From Priestia megaterium NBRC 15308 = ATCC 14581 (GTDB lineage: Bacteria > Bacillota > Bacilli > Bacillales > Bacillaceae_H), in the NCBI RefSeq assembly GCF_000832985.1, contig NZ_CP009920.1, positions 930,001 to 994,000 of the forward strand: a stretch of 64,000 nucleotides of DNA, in the 5' to 3' direction. This document shows, in pieces, positions 44,916-56,755 of the stretch (positions are counted from its first letter, which is position 1; each line of letters begins with the position of its first letter). The notes beneath the pieces are model-generated. The model was not told the DNA's origin and searched no databases. It was given only the letters and a program-made list of their open reading frames with translations. Position numbers and translations under genes: made by a program.

Positions 44916-47900
44916 TTAGAAAAGAGAAAGCTGGTTCTGATCAGGTAATGATTCAAGGCATCCATGGTTGTCTAGATACTCTAAAATCGTCTTCGATACT
45001 TTGCCTCGCTGCTGCAAGTCTTCTTTCGATAAAAACTCTCCCGTTTCACGAGCTTTTACAATGTTCAGCGCTGCATTTGTGCCAAGACCGGGAATGGCAT
45101 TAAACGGTGGAACTAAAGACGTGCCGTCAATTAAAAATTCGTCTGCGCTAGATTCATATAAATCTACTTTTTTAAATGAATAGCCTCGTTCGCACATTTC
45201 TAAAGAAAGCTCAAGCACCGTTAATAAGTTTTTCTCTTTAGGAGATGCATCTAAACCTTTGGCATTGATTTCTTCCATCTTCGCTCGAATGGCAGTTGAC
45301 CCTTTGATCATCGTATCAATATCAAAGTCATCTGCACGAACCGTAAAGTATGCTGCGTAATAAAGAAGCGCGTGGTGCACTTTGAAATAAGCAATACGCA
45401 CGGCCATCAATACATAAGCAGCCGCATGGGCTTTAGGGAACATATACTTAATCTTTTTACAAGAATCAATATACCAGTCCGGAACACCATTTTTGATCAT
45501 TTCCTCTTCAAATTCAGGTGTTAGCCCTTTCCCTTTACGTACAGACTCCATAATTTTAAAGGCAAGTGAAGGTTCAAGACCTTGATAAATCAGATAAACC
45601 ATGATGTCATCACGACAGCCGATTACTTCACTTAAGTTGCAAATATCATTGCGAATTAGCTCCTGTGCATTACCAAGCCATACGTCCGTCCCGTGCGACA
45701 GTCCCGAGATTTGAACAAGCTCTGAAAACGTCGTTGGCTTCGTATCTTCTAACATTTGACGCACAAAGCGCGTTCCAAATTCAGGTATGCCAAGCGTTCC
45801 TGTTTTACACATAATTTGCTCTTCTGTTACGCCAAGTGATTCCGTTCCACTAAAAATTTTCATCACTTCAGGATCATCCGTCGGAATCGTTTTTGGATCA
45901 ATTCCACTTAAATCTTGAAGCATGCGAATCACGGTCGGATCATCGTGTCCGAGTATATCAAGTTTTAATAAATTATCATGAATCGAATGGAAGTCAAAAT
46001 GAGTTGTTCTCCACTCGGAATTACGGTCATCAGCTGGAAACTGGATCGGTGAAAAATCGAAGATATCCATATAGTCCGGCACAACGATAATCCCCCCTGG
46101 ATGCTGACCCGTTGTACGTTTTACGCCCGTACATCCTGCTACTAAACGATCCACTTCTGCGTTTCGTAAATGTAAATCACGGTCACCGGCATAGCCTTTT
46201 ACATAGCCATAAGCTGTTTTTTCGGCTACTGTACCGATTGTTCCCGCGCGATATACATTATCTTCTCCAAACAGTACTTTTGTATAGTTGTGAGCTCGCG
46301 GCTGATACTCTCCGGAGAAGTTCAAATCGATATCGGGAACTTTGTCTCCTTTGAATCCTAAGAACGTTTCAAACGGAATATCGTGTCCATCTTTAATAAA
46401 TGGTACGCCACAATCGTCGCAGCTTTTGTCCGGCAAGTCGAATCCGGAACCAACGGAACCGTCATTAAAAAACTCGGATTTCTTACATTTTGGACAAACA
46501 TAATGCGGCGGCAGTGGATTTACTTCTGTAATTTCCGTCATCGTCGCAACGAATGAAGACCCTACGGAACCACGTGAACCAACTAAGTAACCATCATTCA
46601 ACGATTTTTTAACGAGTTTATGCGAGATCAAGTAAATAACGGCAAACCCGTGGCCGATAATACTTTTCAACTCTTTCTCTAGACGGGCTTCTACTACTTC
46701 AGGCAGCTCTTCACCGTAGATGCTGCGTGCCATCGCATAGCTCATTTCACGCATTTCTTCGTCTGCACCTTCAATTTTTGGCGTATATAAATCATCTTTA
46801 ATTGGTTTAATATCGTCAATCATATCCGCTATTTTTTGCGTATTATGAACAACAATTTCTTTCGCTTTGTTCCCGTCTAAAAATGAAAAACAATTCAGCA
46901 TCTCATCCGTTGATCTAAAATGAACATCCGGCAGCTGATGACGGTTTAACGGGTTAGCCCCGCCTTGTGAACCAATTAAAATTTTTCGGTAAATTTTGTC
47001 TTCCGGATTGAGATAGTGAACATTTCCTGTTGCTACAACCGGCTTTCCAAGCTTTTCACCAAGCTTCACAATATTGCTGATAATATCTTTTAAGGCTTTC
47101 TCATCCCGCACTAAATCCAGTTCAATTAAGTGCTTGTAGTTGTCAGGGGGCTGCACTTCGATGTAATCATAAAATTCAGCTGCTCCTTCTACTTCATCAA
47201 TTCCTTTTTGCATCATGCCTTCGAATACTTCGCCTCGGTCACATGCGGTTCCAATCAAGATGCCTTCTCGATATTTATCGAGCTGAGATCTTGGAATTCG
47301 CGGAACTCGATAAAAGTAATTTAAATGAGAAATCGAAACGAGTTTAAATAGATTTTTTAAACCTACGTCGTTTTGTGCTAAAAGCGTGGCATGATAAGGA
47401 CGGGCCCGCTGATATGCATTCCCTTCTCCCATATAATCATTTAAGCGATCGTGCATCGTAATTTCGCGTTCAAATGCATCTTTCAGCATTTTATTTAACA
47501 AATAGCCAGTTGTTTCCGCATCGTAAATCGCGCGGTGATGCTGCACAAGTTCAATATCAAACTTTTTAGCAAGAGTATTTAAACGATGGTTTTTCATATG
47601 CGGATACAAAAATCTTCCGAGTTCAAGCGTATCAATAACGCCGTTAGCTGCTTTTTCTAATCCGATTTTTTGCAGTCCCATATTTAAAAATCCCATATCA
47701 AAGCTTGCATTATGAGCGACTAAAATACTGTCGCCCATCCACTCGTGAAAATCCCGAAGTACTTCTGAGATTTCAGGCGCATTTTGGACCATATCATCTG
47801 TAATACCCGTCAGCTCAATTGTTGTTGCAGACAGAGGATGATGAGGATTTGCAAATCGTTCAAATCGATCGATGATTTCGCCTTCTTTCATCTTCACGGC

Positions 47901-49226
47901 AGCAAGTTCAATAATGGTATCGTATACGGCTGACAAACCGGTTGTTTCGACGTCAAATACGACGTAAGTTGCTTCTGTCAAATCCACATGCTGCGGATTA
48001 TAGGCAATCGGCACGCCGTCGTCTACTAAATTGACTTCCACTCCGTACAGTATTTTAATGCCGTTCTTTTTCCCGGCTCCATACGCTTCAGGAAACGACT
48101 GTGCAACCGCGTGATCAGTTATCGCTACAGCCGGATGTCCCCATTTTTTGGCTTGTCCGACTAAAGCTCCAACAGATGAAACGGCATCCATTTGACTCAT
48201 TGGCGTATGCAAGTGAAGTTCCACACGCTTTTCATCTTCAGGCGCTGTATCCTGTCTAGCGGGACCGGTAATCTCGTTAACATCATTTCCAATCATAACT
48301 AGATCACGAACAAATGTATCGTTTTGTACACTTCCGCGAACCTTCACCCACATTCCTTTTTTAATCGCTTGAAGTAAAGGAATATCTTCTTTATCACGCG
48401 AAAACATTTTAACCATAATAGAGTTTGTATAATCTGTCACTTTAAAAATAAGAAGCGTACGTCCGCTTCGTAATTCTCTCGTTTCTGCATCAAATACGTA
48501 GCCTTCAACGGCAATTCGCTTTTCTTCATCCACAATGGAATCCAGGCGAACCGTCTCGTCTTTAATCGTATATCCAATTGTAAGCGGACCTTTTGGTAGG
48601 TCTGGTCCATCACTTTTTTCATTTTCTTTATTTTGCATTTCTGTGATGGCTTGTAATACTTTTTCTGTATCTTCTTGTTTTCGTTGCTCTACAAACTGCT
48701 GAAATGCTTCTTCTGAATGTACAACTTCCGTCATTAGCTGAAGGTTCGGAAACCCATAGGACGCATACTGATCAGCAATTAACTGACTATACTTTTTACG
48801 TAAAGCCGTTCCTTCTGCATCATGTCGTGCGTTCACAATCAATTTGGCACCGTTCAATCTCGGCATTTGATCTTGTAAAAGCGACTGTAAAAGGGGAGAT
48901 ATGCCCTGCATTTCTCCAATACAATGCTTCCAATATGACTGTACATGCTCTTCCGTACATTCTTTATTAACGGTTTGAATAGAAAAAGAAACACTCGCAA
49001 TATGAGAAAAAGCTGAAGAAATGCGAGCATGGAATAACTCATAAATCTCAAAAGGTAATAACCCTTCTAAAGAAAAATGGAAATGCCATTTTTTTTGTTC
49101 TTTCTGAATGACGAGCTTTTCAATCGCTGCGTTTTCAAAGTAAGGAACAATTTGATCACTCGTCAGCTCTAACTGCTGCAGCAGCAACTTAAAACGCTCT
49201 TTTTTTCCTAGCGTTTGTGCTTCCAA
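44916..49226 (-). CDS. polC: DNA polymerase III subunit alpha, PolC type
   Basis: 1436 aa, the length of Gram-positive PolC. Main replicative polymerase with built-in proofreading. Seen: N-terminal domains, an OB fold near residues 230-330, a PHP domain ([21 protein letters not shown]) split by the 3'-5' exonuclease ([13 protein letters not shown] at about 425, HNASFDMGF), a zinc-binding CPKC...CDDC region at about 910-945, the polymerase palm ([12 protein letters not shown]) and a helix-hairpin-helix near the end. It starts with TTG (49224-49226) behind AAAGGAGG. It is flanked by terminators, so probably transcribed alone or by readthrough from proS. Confidence 0.99.
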   Translation of the reverse strand: MEAQTLGKKERFKLLLQQLELTSDQIVPYFENAAIEKLVIQKEQKKWHFHFSLEGLLPFEIYELFHARISSAFSHIASVSFSIQTVNKECTEEHVQSYWKHCIGEMQGISPLLQSLLQDQMPRLNGAKLIVNARHDAEGTALRKKYSQLIADQYASYGFPNLQLMTEVVHSEEAFQQFVEQRKQEDTEKVLQAITEMQNKENEKSDGPDLPKGPLTIGYTIKDETVRLDSIVDEEKRIAVEGYVFDAETRELRSGRTLLIFKVTDYTNSIMVKMFSRDKEDIPLLQAIKKGMWVKVRGSVQNDTFVRDLVMIGNDVNEITGPARQDTAPEDEKRVELHLHTPMSQMDAVSSVGALVGQAKKWGHPAVAITDHAVAQSFPEAYGAGKKNGIKILYGVEVNLVDDGVPIAYNPQHVDLTEATYVVFDVETTGLSAVYDTIIELAAVKMKEGEIIDRFERFANPHHPLSATTIELTGITDDMVQNAPEISEVLRDFHEWMGDSILVAHNASFDMGFLNMGLQKIGLEKAANGVIDTLELGRFLYPHMKNHRLNTLAKKFDIELVQHHRAIYDAETTGYLLNKMLKDAFEREITMHDRLNDYMGEGNAYQRARPYHATLLAQNDVGLKNLFKLVSISHLNYFYRVPRIPRSQLDKYREGILIGTACDRGEVFEGMMQKGIDEVEGAAEFYDYIEVQPPDNYKHLIELDLVRDEKALKDIISNIVKLGEKLGKPVVATGNVHYLNPEDKIYRKILIGSQGGANPLNRHQLPDVHFRSTDEMLNCFSFLDGNKAKEIVVHNTQKIADMIDDIKPIKDDLYTPKIEGADEEMREMSYAMARSIYGEELPEVVEARLEKELKSIIGHGFAVIYLISHKLVKKSLNDGYLVGSRGSVGSSFVATMTEITEVNPLPPHYVCPKCKKSEFFNDGSVGSGFDLPDKSCDDCGVPFIKDGHDIPFETFLGFKGDKVPDIDLNFSGEYQPRAHNYTKVLFGEDNVYRAGTIGTVAEKTAYGYVKGYAGDRDLHLRNAEVDRLVAGCTGVKRTTGQHPGGIIVVPDYMDIFDFSPIQFPADDRNSEWRTTHFDFHSIHDNLLKLDILGHDDPTVIRMLQDLSGIDPKTIPTDDPEVMKIFSGTESLGVTEEQIMCKTGTLGIPEFGTRFVRQMLEDTKPTTFSELVQISGLSHGTDVWLGNAQELIRNDICNLSEVIGCRDDIMVYLIYQGLEPSLAFKIMESVRKGKGLTPEFEEEMIKNGVPDWYIDSCKKIKYMFPKAHAAAYVLMAVRIAYFKVHHALLYYAAYFTVRADDFDIDTMIKGSTAIRAKMEEINAKGLDASPKEKNLLTVLELSLEMCERGYSFKKVDLYESSADEFLIDGTSLVPPFNAIPGLGTNAALNIVKARETGEFLSKEDLQQRGKVSKTILEYLDNHGCLESLPDQNQLSLF

Positions 49227-49308
49227 GTTTTCTGCCTCCTTTTATAAATGAGTGCAATCTATTTTAACATAAATGACTTCTATTCTGTCATATGTTCTGT
49301 TTATAAAC

Positions 49309-49341
49309 ATAAAAACAGCAGGGATACAAATCCCCGCTGCT
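49309..49341 (-). terminator. Terminator after proS
   Basis: AGCAGCGGGGAT / ATCCCTGCTGT stem with one mismatch and a T-run on the minus strand, just past the proS stop. Confidence 0.85.
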
Positions 49342-49344
49342 TCA

Positions 49345-51042
49345 TTACTTCGCTAGCAGTTCTTTCACTGTTGAAACAAGATTGTCAACTGACACTTCTA
49401 ATGACTCCCCAGTTTTGCGTACTTTTACTTCTACAATTCCTTCAGATGCACGTTTACCAACTGTTACTCGAACAGGAAGACCAATTAGATCTGAATCTGC
49501 AAATTTTACTCCTGCACGCTCTTGGCGGTCGTCTAACAGCACTTCAAAGCGATTATCTAATAACTCATTATATAATTTCTCACCTAGTTCACGCTGTTCA
49601 TCATTTTTCACGTTAACTGGAATAACGTGCACTTGATAAGGCGTAACAGCTTCTGGCCATAGAAGACCGTTTTCATCATTAAATTGTTCTGCAATCGCAG
49701 CTACTGTACGAGAAACACCGATACCATAGCAGCCCATAATCATTGGCTGGCTGCGTCCGTTCTCATCTAGATACGTTGCTCCCATCGCTTCACTGTAGCG
49801 CGTTCCTAGCTTAAAGACGTGTCCGACTTCAATACCTTTAGCAAACTTAATAACGCCTTGTCCATCCGGTGACTGATCCCCTTCTTGGATGAAGCGGAAA
49901 TCTTCGTAAGTTGCATTAAAGTTACGCTCATTCACATTTGTGTAGTGATAACCTTCTTCATTTGCTCCGCATACACCGTTAGCAATTGCTTTTACCGCAT
50001 GATCAGCTACCACTTCTACTGAATCACTTACTCCAATCGGTCCTACTGAACCAACTGCGCATTTTAATACTTCTTTTGTTTCTTCTGGAGTTGCCAGTTC
50101 AACAACGGAAGCTTCAAAATAGTTTTTCACTTTAATATCGTTTACTTCGTGATCCCCGCGAACAAGTACAAGCACAAAACGATCATCTACTTTAAATAAA
50201 AGGGACTTGATACAAGAAGTCGCTTCAACATTTAAGAAAGCAGCTACGTCTTCAATGCTATGCTGATTTGGTGTTTCCACTTTTGTTAATTCTTTTTCAG
50301 CTTCACCTGATTTTCCATACGTATTTACAACCGGTGCCATTTCAACATTTGCTGCATAAGAAGATGTATCTGAATAAGCGATTGTATCTTCCCCGATTTC
50401 AGAAAGAACCATAAATTCATGCGTATCTTTTCCGCCCATTGCACCTGAATCAGCGATAACAGCACGGAAATTTAATCCGCAGCGCTCAAAGATGCGGCTG
50501 TAGGCAGCAAACATTTTATCATATACTTCATCTAAACTTTCTTGAGAAGCATGAAACGAATATGCATCTTTCATAATAAATTCACGACCGCGTAATAAGC
50601 CAAAGCGTGGACGTTTTTCATCGCGGAACTTCGTTTGAATTTGATATAAATTTAGCGGTAAACGTTTGTATGACTTCACTTCGTCACGAAGCAAGCTTGT
50701 GATAACTTCTTCGTGTGTTGCTCCCAAAGCAAATTCACGGCCGTGACGATCTTTCATACGCATTAACTCAGGTCCGTATGAATACCAGCGGCCAGACTCT
50801 TGCCACAATTCAGCTTGTTGTAAAGCAGGCATTAATAATTCGACAGAACCTGCACGGTCCATCTCTTCACGAACAATTTGTTCAACTTTTTGCAATACGC
50901 GCTTACCAAGCGGTAAAAAGCTGTACACGCCGCTTGCATTTTGGCGCATATAACCTGCGCGCAATAGAAGCTGATGGCTTTTTATATCCGCATCAGCTGG
51001 CACTTCTCTTAATGTAGGAATCAATGTAGAACTTTGTCTCAT
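49345..51042 (-). CDS. proS: Prolyl-tRNA synthetase (bacterial type)
   Basis: 565 aa. Charges tRNA-Pro. Seen: class II motif 1 and 2 region ([42 protein letters not shown] as separate stretches), the YbaK-like editing insertion at about residues 225-385 ([18 protein letters not shown]), motif 3 ([15 protein letters not shown]) and an anticodon-binding domain. The editing domain marks the bacterial rather than the eukaryote-like type. GAGGT precedes the ATG at about ten bases. No T-box leader is visible in the 105 bases to rasP. Confidence 0.98.
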   Translation of the reverse strand: MRQSSTLIPTLREVPADADIKSHQLLLRAGYMRQNASGVYSFLPLGKRVLQKVEQIVREEMDRAGSVELLMPALQQAELWQESGRWYSYGPELMRMKDRHGREFALGATHEEVITSLLRDEVKSYKRLPLNLYQIQTKFRDEKRPRFGLLRGREFIMKDAYSFHASQESLDEVYDKMFAAYSRIFERCGLNFRAVIADSGAMGGKDTHEFMVLSEIGEDTIAYSDTSSYAANVEMAPVVNTYGKSGEAEKELTKVETPNQHSIEDVAAFLNVEATSCIKSLLFKVDDRFVLVLVRGDHEVNDIKVKNYFEASVVELATPEETKEVLKCAVGSVGPIGVSDSVEVVADHAVKAIANGVCGANEEGYHYTNVNERNFNATYEDFRFIQEGDQSPDGQGVIKFAKGIEVGHVFKLGTRYSEAMGATYLDENGRSQPMIMGCYGIGVSRTVAAIAEQFNDENGLLWPEAVTPYQVHVIPVNVKNDEQRELGEKLYNELLDNRFEVLLDDRQERAGVKFADSDLIGLPVRVTVGKRASEGIVEVKVRKTGESLEVSVDNLVSTVKELLAK

Positions 51043-51114
51043 AACCTCGCACCTCTTTGCTTACTTCTCTATCTTATTTTTTTAAGGCGGACCATGCCGC
51101 AATTTTCATATAAT

Positions 51115-51137
51115 CAGCGAGGGAATATCCCTCGCTG
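51115..51137 (-). repeat. Stem-loop between rasP and proS
   Basis: CAGCGAGGGA-ATA-TCCCTCGCTG: perfect ten-base arms, three-base loop, about ten bases past rasP, with no T-run on the minus strand. Partial terminator or mRNA processing/stability hairpin. Confidence 0.75.
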
Positions 51138-51147
51138 AGCGTATGTC

Positions 51148-52407
51148 TTATAAAAAGAACTTTTGAATATCGTTCCACGTTACAACGAGCATCAGCAGCA
51201 TTAATAAAGCAAAACCGATAAAATGAACAACGCCTTCTTTTTGACGATCAATTGGCTTACCGCGAATTCCTTCTACAGCGAAGAACAACAGTCGTCCTCC
51301 ATCTAAAGCAGGAAGTGGAAGCAAATTGACAATCCCTAAGTTAATACTTAAAACGGCTGCCCATTTCATTAGATAATAAATGCCTGACTGTGCTACTTGA
51401 TCGGTTGCTGCGTAAATACCTACAGGACCAGAAAGCATATCCAGTTTGAACTGTCCTGTCACAAGCTTCCCTAGACCCGTTAAGATTTCTTTCATCCACG
51501 TATATGTCTCAGTAGCTCCGTGCGTGATCGAACCAATGAATGACTTTTCAACCGGTGCATATACGCCAATTAATCCAATTGTCTGTTCCCCAACTTTGCG
51601 ACTTTCAGGTGTAATCGGAATATCTAGCGTTTTGCCGCCGCGCTGAACCGTGAATGTAATTTGCTGTTCAGGATGTTTTTGAATTACTTTTACGACATCA
51701 TCCCACGTTGAAACACTTTGTCCATCAATTGCTTGAACTTTATCTCCTTGTTTGAGTCCCGCATCAACGGCTACTCCATCTGATGTTAATTTGCCCATCA
51801 CGGGTTTGTCAACAACATATCCTTGAGAAATCCCAAGAACGATAAAAATAACAAAGGCTAATATAAAGTTCATTAGCGGACCAGCGAAAATGGCTAGCGC
51901 ACGCTGACCAAGAGTTTTAGAAGCAAACTGACGGCTGTAAGGTGCAATTTGAATTTCTTCTCCGTCCATAACGAAGTAAGATTCTTCTGCTACCTCGAAT
52001 TTTTGCAGACGTTCATCTTCACCTTCTTCATAACCTGAAATAAATAGATTATGCTCTAAGTCTGCTTGCTCTACCTCAATAACTTTTGCATTTGGATGCT
52101 GTTCCTTGTTATTAATAATGACTTTATTTACTTTGCCTTCCTTATCAAACATGAGGCCCACCATTTGACCAGGCTTTACTTCGATCATTTCTGGGTCTTC
52201 TCCAGCCATTCGAACAAATCCACCTAGAGGCAGCAAGCGAATGGTATAAACTGTTTCATCTCGTTTAAACGAAAAGATTTTGGGACCAAACCCAATGGCA
52301 AACTCACGACATAAGATGCCTGCACGCTTTGCAAAAACTAAATGACCAAGCTCATGAAAGAATACAAGAGCTCCAAAAATGACGACAAACGCAATGACTG
52401 TGTTCAA
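51148..52407 (-). CDS. rasP: Intramembrane site-2 metalloprotease RasP (RseP)
   Basis: 419 aa. Cleaves anti-sigma factors such as RsiW and signal-peptide remnants in the membrane. Seen: the zinc motif HELGH at residues 18-22 in the first helix, a PDZ domain around 200-270 (MGKLTSDGVAVDAGLKQGD), and the second metal motif NLLPLPALDGGRL in a later helix, then a last helix. Sits between dxr and proS, as in B. subtilis. Confidence 0.96.
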   Translation of the reverse strand: MNTVIAFVVIFGALVFFHELGHLVFAKRAGILCREFAIGFGPKIFSFKRDETVYTIRLLPLGGFVRMAGEDPEMIEVKPGQMVGLMFDKEGKVNKVIINNKEQHPNAKVIEVEQADLEHNLFISGYEEGEDERLQKFEVAEESYFVMDGEEIQIAPYSRQFASKTLGQRALAIFAGPLMNFILAFVIFIVLGISQGYVVDKPVMGKLTSDGVAVDAGLKQGDKVQAIDGQSVSTWDDVVKVIQKHPEQQITFTVQRGGKTLDIPITPESRKVGEQTIGLIGVYAPVEKSFIGSITHGATETYTWMKEILTGLGKLVTGQFKLDMLSGPVGIYAATDQVAQSGIYYLMKWAAVLSINLGIVNLLPLPALDGGRLLFFAVEGIRGKPIDRQKEGVVHFIGFALLMLLMLVVTWNDIQKFFL

Positions 52408-52485
52408 TGGGTATTACCCCCTTCATGTAATAGAGTCAAATCTCCACCCCCCAGAAATAAGTGAGTGGCTTCTCTCGCACGCACA

Positions 52486-53634
52486 TTATCGAGAGATGGC
52501 GGATCTAACAAACTCTCTTGCTTCTAAATCTACTTCTTTAATAGTAGATAAACAAGGTTTCTGTATTACAGTATGTTCATTCATTGCTTTTTCAATCACA
52601 TCTTCAATTTGTAAAAATGTAATGTGACCATCTAAAAAGGCTTGAACAGCTTCTTCATTAGCTGCGTTTAAAACAGTCGGAAGTGTTCCACCCGCTTTGC
52701 CAGCCTCAAATGCAAAAGCTAAACAGCGAAAACGCTCTTCATCCATTTTATCGAAGTGAAGCTGACCAATATCCGCCAAACTTAAACGCTTGGTGTTAGG
52801 CAAAGACATGCGTTTTGGATACGTTAACGCGTATTGAATTGGCACGCGCATATCAGGCGTTCCAAGCTGAGCAATAACGCTTGTATCCGAATACTCTACC
52901 ATAGAATGAATGATGCTTTCCTTATGTAACAATACATCAATTTTCTCATAGGGAAGATCAAAAAGCCAATGTGCTTCAATCACTTCTAACCCCTTATTCA
53001 TCATCGTTGCCGAATCAATTGTAATTTTAGCTCCCATCGACCAGTTTGGATGATTTAATGCATCTTCAACCGTTACTCCCTGTAGTTCTGCTCTCGTTTT
53101 ATCTCGAAAGCTTCCTCCAGAAGCCGTTAAAATTAAACGGTCTATTGCTTTTTGATCTTGCCCTTGCAAACTTTGAAAAATAGCTGAGTGCTCACTGTCT
53201 ACCGGTAAAATATCAGCGCCATATTCCTTGGCTGCTTCCATGACAAGGTGACCAGCGGTAACAAGTGTCTCCTTATTTGCAATAGCAATCGTTTTTCTCA
53301 TTTTGATTGCTTCTAGCGTAGGAGTCAACCCTACACTTCCAAGAACAGCATTTACTAAAACTTCTGTGGATGGATGAGTCGCCACTTCCACAAGCCCTTC
53401 TTCTCCATAAACAAATCGAATAGAAGGGAATTCTGCTTGCAGTGACAGACAATCTTCTTTCTTCATCACAGAAACAAGGGCTGGCTTACACTGCTGAATA
53501 ATCTTTCTTGCTTCATTAATATTTCGACCTACAGAGATTGCTGAGAGCTCAAAATGCTCCGGATGCGCTCGAACAATATCAACGGTTTGAGTACCGATTG
53601 AACCTGTAGCTCCTAACAAGGAAATTTTCTTCAA
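52486..53634 (-). CDS. dxr: 1-deoxy-D-xylulose 5-phosphate reductoisomerase
   Basis: 382 aa. First committed enzyme of the non-mevalonate isoprenoid route, supplying precursors for UppS. Seen: the NADPH motif [10 protein letters not shown] at residues 8-17, [10 protein letters not shown], the [12 protein letters not shown] metal site and [10 protein letters not shown] and [17 protein letters not shown] regions. It follows cdsA after about 35 bases and precedes rasP. Confidence 0.97.
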   Translation of the reverse strand: MKKISLLGATGSIGTQTVDIVRAHPEHFELSAISVGRNINEARKIIQQCKPALVSVMKKEDCLSLQAEFPSIRFVYGEEGLVEVATHPSTEVLVNAVLGSVGLTPTLEAIKMRKTIAIANKETLVTAGHLVMEAAKEYGADILPVDSEHSAIFQSLQGQDQKAIDRLILTASGGSFRDKTRAELQGVTVEDALNHPNWSMGAKITIDSATMMNKGLEVIEAHWLFDLPYEKIDVLLHKESIIHSMVEYSDTSVIAQLGTPDMRVPIQYALTYPKRMSLPNTKRLSLADIGQLHFDKMDEERFRCLAFAFEAGKAGGTLPTVLNAANEEAVQAFLDGHITFLQIEDVIEKAMNEHTVIQKPCLSTIKEVDLEAREFVRSAISR

Positions 53635-53669
53635 GTATATTCACTCCTATTAAAACAAAGACATCTTTT

Positions 53670-54461
53670 TTATAGAGATAATAAAAAAGCTAAAATTGGC
53701 ATGATGAACATTAAACTGTCAAAACGGTCTAAAATCCCACCATGACCTGGTAAAATCTTTCCTGAATCTTTTACGCCATAGTGACGTTTGAACGCTGATT
53801 GTACAAGATCACCCATCTGTCCAAATAACGATACGATAATACCAATTACAAGTAGTTCGATCATAGTTTGATCAATATTTGCTAACAGCTTAAATACAAT
53901 GGCTACTATAATAGCGCATACGATGCCACCGACAAAACCTTCAATTGTTTTATTGGGACTGATTTCCGGCCATAGCTTTCGTTTTCCCATTGCTCGTCCA
54001 ATAAAATAAGCTCCAGAATCCGTCGCCCAAATAATAAGAAAAGCAAAGAACAAATAAGCTAAGCCGAACTCTTGACGAACCTCGATAAAATAATGAAAGC
54101 CAAAGCCAACATATACTGTCGTTAATAAAATAAACCCAACGTCATCGAAGGTAAATTTATTTTTAACTACAACCGTGTACATTAATAAAAGAAGGACAGC
54201 AGCAAGCGCTACTTCTATCTTATGTTCACTTAAGAATTGAAATGCAACATCTCTTCCATTTGGTAGTAAAAACACCCAGGTTAGCAATAAACTAATGATA
54301 CTTGGAAAAGACATTGCTTTCAAATGTTTCATTTTTAAAAGCTCAATTACACCAACTGTTCCGATTACATACATGATAAGGGTAAAAGGTAACCCTCCAA
54401 TTAAAACAATCGGCACAAATACCGCAAGTGCTACAATCGCGGTGATAATGCGCTGTTTCAT
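53670..54461 (-). CDS. cdsA: Phosphatidate cytidylyltransferase
   Basis: 263 aa integral membrane enzyme with about eight helices. Makes CDP-diacylglycerol, the substrate of PgsA, also encoded in this window. Seen: the C-terminal signature GDLVQSAFKRHYGVKDSGKILPGHGGILDRFDS (in parts), which defines the family. The start is the ATG at 54459-54461 (MKQRI), matching B. subtilis; a GTG four codons earlier is possible. It lies 18 bases after uppS. Confidence 0.95.
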   Translation of the reverse strand: MKQRIITAIVALAVFVPIVLIGGLPFTLIMYVIGTVGVIELLKMKHLKAMSFPSIISLLLTWVFLLPNGRDVAFQFLSEHKIEVALAAVLLLLMYTVVVKNKFTFDDVGFILLTTVYVGFGFHYFIEVRQEFGLAYLFFAFLIIWATDSGAYFIGRAMGKRKLWPEISPNKTIEGFVGGIVCAIIVAIVFKLLANIDQTMIELLVIGIIVSLFGQMGDLVQSAFKRHYGVKDSGKILPGHGGILDRFDSLMFIMPILAFLLSL

Positions 54462-54479
54462 CTTGTTTTCCACACCTTC

Positions 54480-55262
54480 TTATACACCACCAAAGCGGCG
54501 ACCGCGCTTTTGAAACGCCTCGACTGCTTCGATTAAATGATTTTCTTTAAAATCTGGCCATAATACTTCTGTAAACCAAAACTCTGTGTAAGCTAGCTGC
54601 CAAAGCATAAAATTACTTAAGCGAAGCTCACCGCTTGTACGAATAAGCAAATCCGGATCTGGAAGGCTTTTGCTCATTAAATAGGAAGAAAATAAATTTT
54701 CTGAAATAGAAGAGGAAGCTACTTTTCCCTGTTCTACATCTTCTACCAATGACTGAATAGCGCCCATGATTTCGTGACGGCTACCGTAATTGAGCGCGAA
54801 GTTTAAAATCAGCCCTGTGTTATGCTTTGTTTTTTCAATTGCATTATCCACGGCTCGAATCGTATGGGCAGGGAGCTCACTTTTATCCCCCATAATACGA
54901 ACTTGCACATTTTTTTCAATTAGCTCAGGCAGAAAGGTTGTTAAAAATTCCTCTGGCAGTTTCATTAAAAACTCGACTTCAATTTTGGGGCGCTTCCAAT
55001 TTTCAGTGGAAAATGCATATAAAGTTAATACTTTAACACCTAATTCATTGGCCGATCTGGTCACATGACGTACTACCTTCATTCCTTCATGATGGCCCAT
55101 CATGCGAGGAAGAGCTCGTTTTTGCGCCCAACGACCGTTCCCATCCATAATAATTGCAATATGTTCAGGAACAGGGTGCTGTTTCACTTGATCTTTTCGT
55201 TCTGACAAAGACAGTGTATTTAAATCTTGACTTTTCTTCCATGCTTGAAATTTTCTTAACAT
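54480..55262 (-). CDS. uppS: Undecaprenyl diphosphate synthase
   Basis: 260 aa. Extends farnesyl diphosphate to the C55 lipid carrier for wall synthesis. Seen: the catalytic aspartate D40 in IIMDGNGRWAQKR, the HHEGMKVVR segment, the FSTENWKRP motif and the DLLIRTSGELRLSNFMLWQLAY signature in parts. The N-terminal 30 residues are extra and charged, as in other bacilli. GGGGGACC lies ahead of the ATG. It is followed by cdsA and dxr. Confidence 0.97.
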   Translation of the reverse strand: MLRKFQAWKKSQDLNTLSLSERKDQVKQHPVPEHIAIIMDGNGRWAQKRALPRMMGHHEGMKVVRHVTRSANELGVKVLTLYAFSTENWKRPKIEVEFLMKLPEEFLTTFLPELIEKNVQVRIMGDKSELPAHTIRAVDNAIEKTKHNTGLILNFALNYGSRHEIMGAIQSLVEDVEQGKVASSSISENLFSSYLMSKSLPDPDLLIRTSGELRLSNFMLWQLAYTEFWFTEVLWPDFKENHLIEAVEAFQKRGRRFGGV

Positions 55263-55337
55263 GCAAAGGTCCCCCGTTGTACGCTCTCACATAAACGTGT
55301 GGCTTATGTGAGTTTTTTCTTACTACACATTATTAAC

Positions 55338-55370
55338 AAAAAAACCCCCTGTAAACAATAGAGGGTCTTT
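55338..55370 (-). terminator. Terminator after frr
   Basis: AAAGACCCTC / GGGGGTTTTTTT stem with wobble pairs and a seven-T run on the minus strand. Confidence 0.85.
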
Positions 55371-55396
55371 TACAATATATTTTACCTTGAAATGAC

Positions 55397-55954
55397 TTAA
55401 ACTGCCATAATTTCTTCTTCTTTATCTTTCGCCACTTTATCCACTTTTACAATATGATCATCTGTTAGCTTTTGAATGTCATCACTGTAGCCGCGTAAAT
55501 CGTCTTCAGTAATTTCACCTTTTTTCTCTAACTTTTTGAAATCATCGTTTGCATCACGGCGTACGTTACGAACCGCAACTTTTGCTTCTTCAGCATATTT
55601 TTTCACCATTTTCACTAACTCACGACGACGCTCTTCCGTTAAAGCAGGAATCGATAAACGGATAATAGTTCCATCGCTTGTAGGTGTTAACCCTAAGTCA
55701 GATTTTAAAATAGCTTTTTCAACCTCACCAATTTGTGATTTGTCATAAGGCTGAATAACAAGCATACGAGCTTCAGGCACGCTTACTTGCGCCAATTGGT
55801 TAATTGGTGTTGGTGCACCGTAGTATTCTACCGTTACGCGGTCAAGAAGTGACGCGCTTGCACGTCCAGCACGAATTGATGCTAGTTCGCGGCTAAATGA
55901 TTGAATTGCTTTTTCCATTCTTTCTTTTGCGTTTTGCAACACTTGTTTTGGCAT
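55397..55954 (-). CDS. frr: Ribosome recycling factor
   Basis: 185 aa. Splits post-termination ribosomes with EF-G. Seen: the [19 protein letters not shown] and [17 protein letters not shown] segments, the [33 protein letters not shown] helix in parts, and a C-terminal helix. Follows pyrH by two bases and is followed by a terminator. Confidence 0.98.
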   Translation of the reverse strand: MPKQVLQNAKERMEKAIQSFSRELASIRAGRASASLLDRVTVEYYGAPTPINQLAQVSVPEARMLVIQPYDKSQIGEVEKAILKSDLGLTPTSDGTIIRLSIPALTEERRRELVKMVKKYAEEAKVAVRNVRRDANDDFKKLEKKGEITEDDLRGYSDDIQKLTDDHIVKVDKVAKDKEEEIMAV

Positions 55955-55956
55955 GT

Positions 55957-56679
55957 TTATTTCCCCTTTACAATTGTTCCAATGTTTTCGCCTGTAACGG
56001 CACGTTTAATATTGCCTTCTTCCGTAATTGAAAAAACAATTAGCGGAATATCATTGTCCATACATAATGAAGAAGCTGTAGAATCCATCACAGCTAGTCC
56101 ATCTTTTAAAACATCAATATACGTTAATGTTTCGTATTTTACAGCATCAGGTACAAGCTTAGGATCCGCATTATAAACGCCATCTACGTTGTTTTTAGCC
56201 ATTAAGATCACGTCAGCTTCAATTTCAGCTGCACGCAAAGCTGCTGTTGTATCTGTAGAGAAATAAGGGTTTCCTGTACCCGCGGCGAAGATAACAACGC
56301 GTTTTTTCTCGAGATGACGAACAGCTTTTCTTCTAATATAAGGCTCTGCTACTTGTCTCATCTCGATAGAAGTCTGAACTCGTGTTTGCACACCAATGTT
56401 CTCTAAGCTATCTTGAAGAGCCAAAGAGTTCATTACTGTTGCTAGCATTCCCATATAATCAGCAGCGGCACGATCCATACCCATTTCACTGCCAATTTTA
56501 CCACGCCAAATGTTTCCACCACCAACGACTACAGCAATTTCCACACCTAATTCATAAACGGCTTTTACTTGTTCAGCAACAGATTTGATGATGGATGGGT
56601 TAATACCAAAACCCTCTTCACCAGCTAATGCTTCTCCACTTAACTTTAATACGATACGATTATATTTTGCTTGACTCAT
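55957..56679 (-). CDS. pyrH: UMP kinase
   Basis: 240 aa, same as B. subtilis. Phosphorylates UMP to UDP; allosterically controlled by GTP and UTP. Seen: the KLSGEALAG loop, [10 protein letters not shown], a [20 protein letters not shown] helix, and [22 protein letters not shown] in parts. The start is the ATG after GGAGGTAAGC; four upstream codons include the ribosome site and are rejected. It follows tsf after a terminator. Confidence 0.97.
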   Translation of the reverse strand: MSQAKYNRIVLKLSGEALAGEEGFGINPSIIKSVAEQVKAVYELGVEIAVVVGGGNIWRGKIGSEMGMDRAAADYMGMLATVMNSLALQDSLENIGVQTRVQTSIEMRQVAEPYIRRKAVRHLEKKRVVIFAAGTGNPYFSTDTTAALRAAEIEADVILMAKNNVDGVYNADPKLVPDAVKYETLTYIDVLKDGLAVMDSTASSLCMDNDIPLIVFSITEEGNIKRAVTGENIGTIVKGK

Positions 56680-56715
56680 GCTTACCTCCATCGTTAACGG
56701 TGAGATCTCTTTTGT

Positions 56716-56743
56716 AAAAAAGGGAACACACAGTGTTCCCTAT
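56716..56743 (-). terminator. Terminator after tsf
   Basis: AGGGAACA / TGTTCCCT stem with a short loop and a T-run on the minus strand. Confidence 0.9.
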
Positions 56744-56755
56744 ACGGTCAAACCC

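Noticed and set aside
51043-51114. T-box leader before proS
   Set aside because: The gap is short and shows no specifier loop or TGGNACC-type motif.
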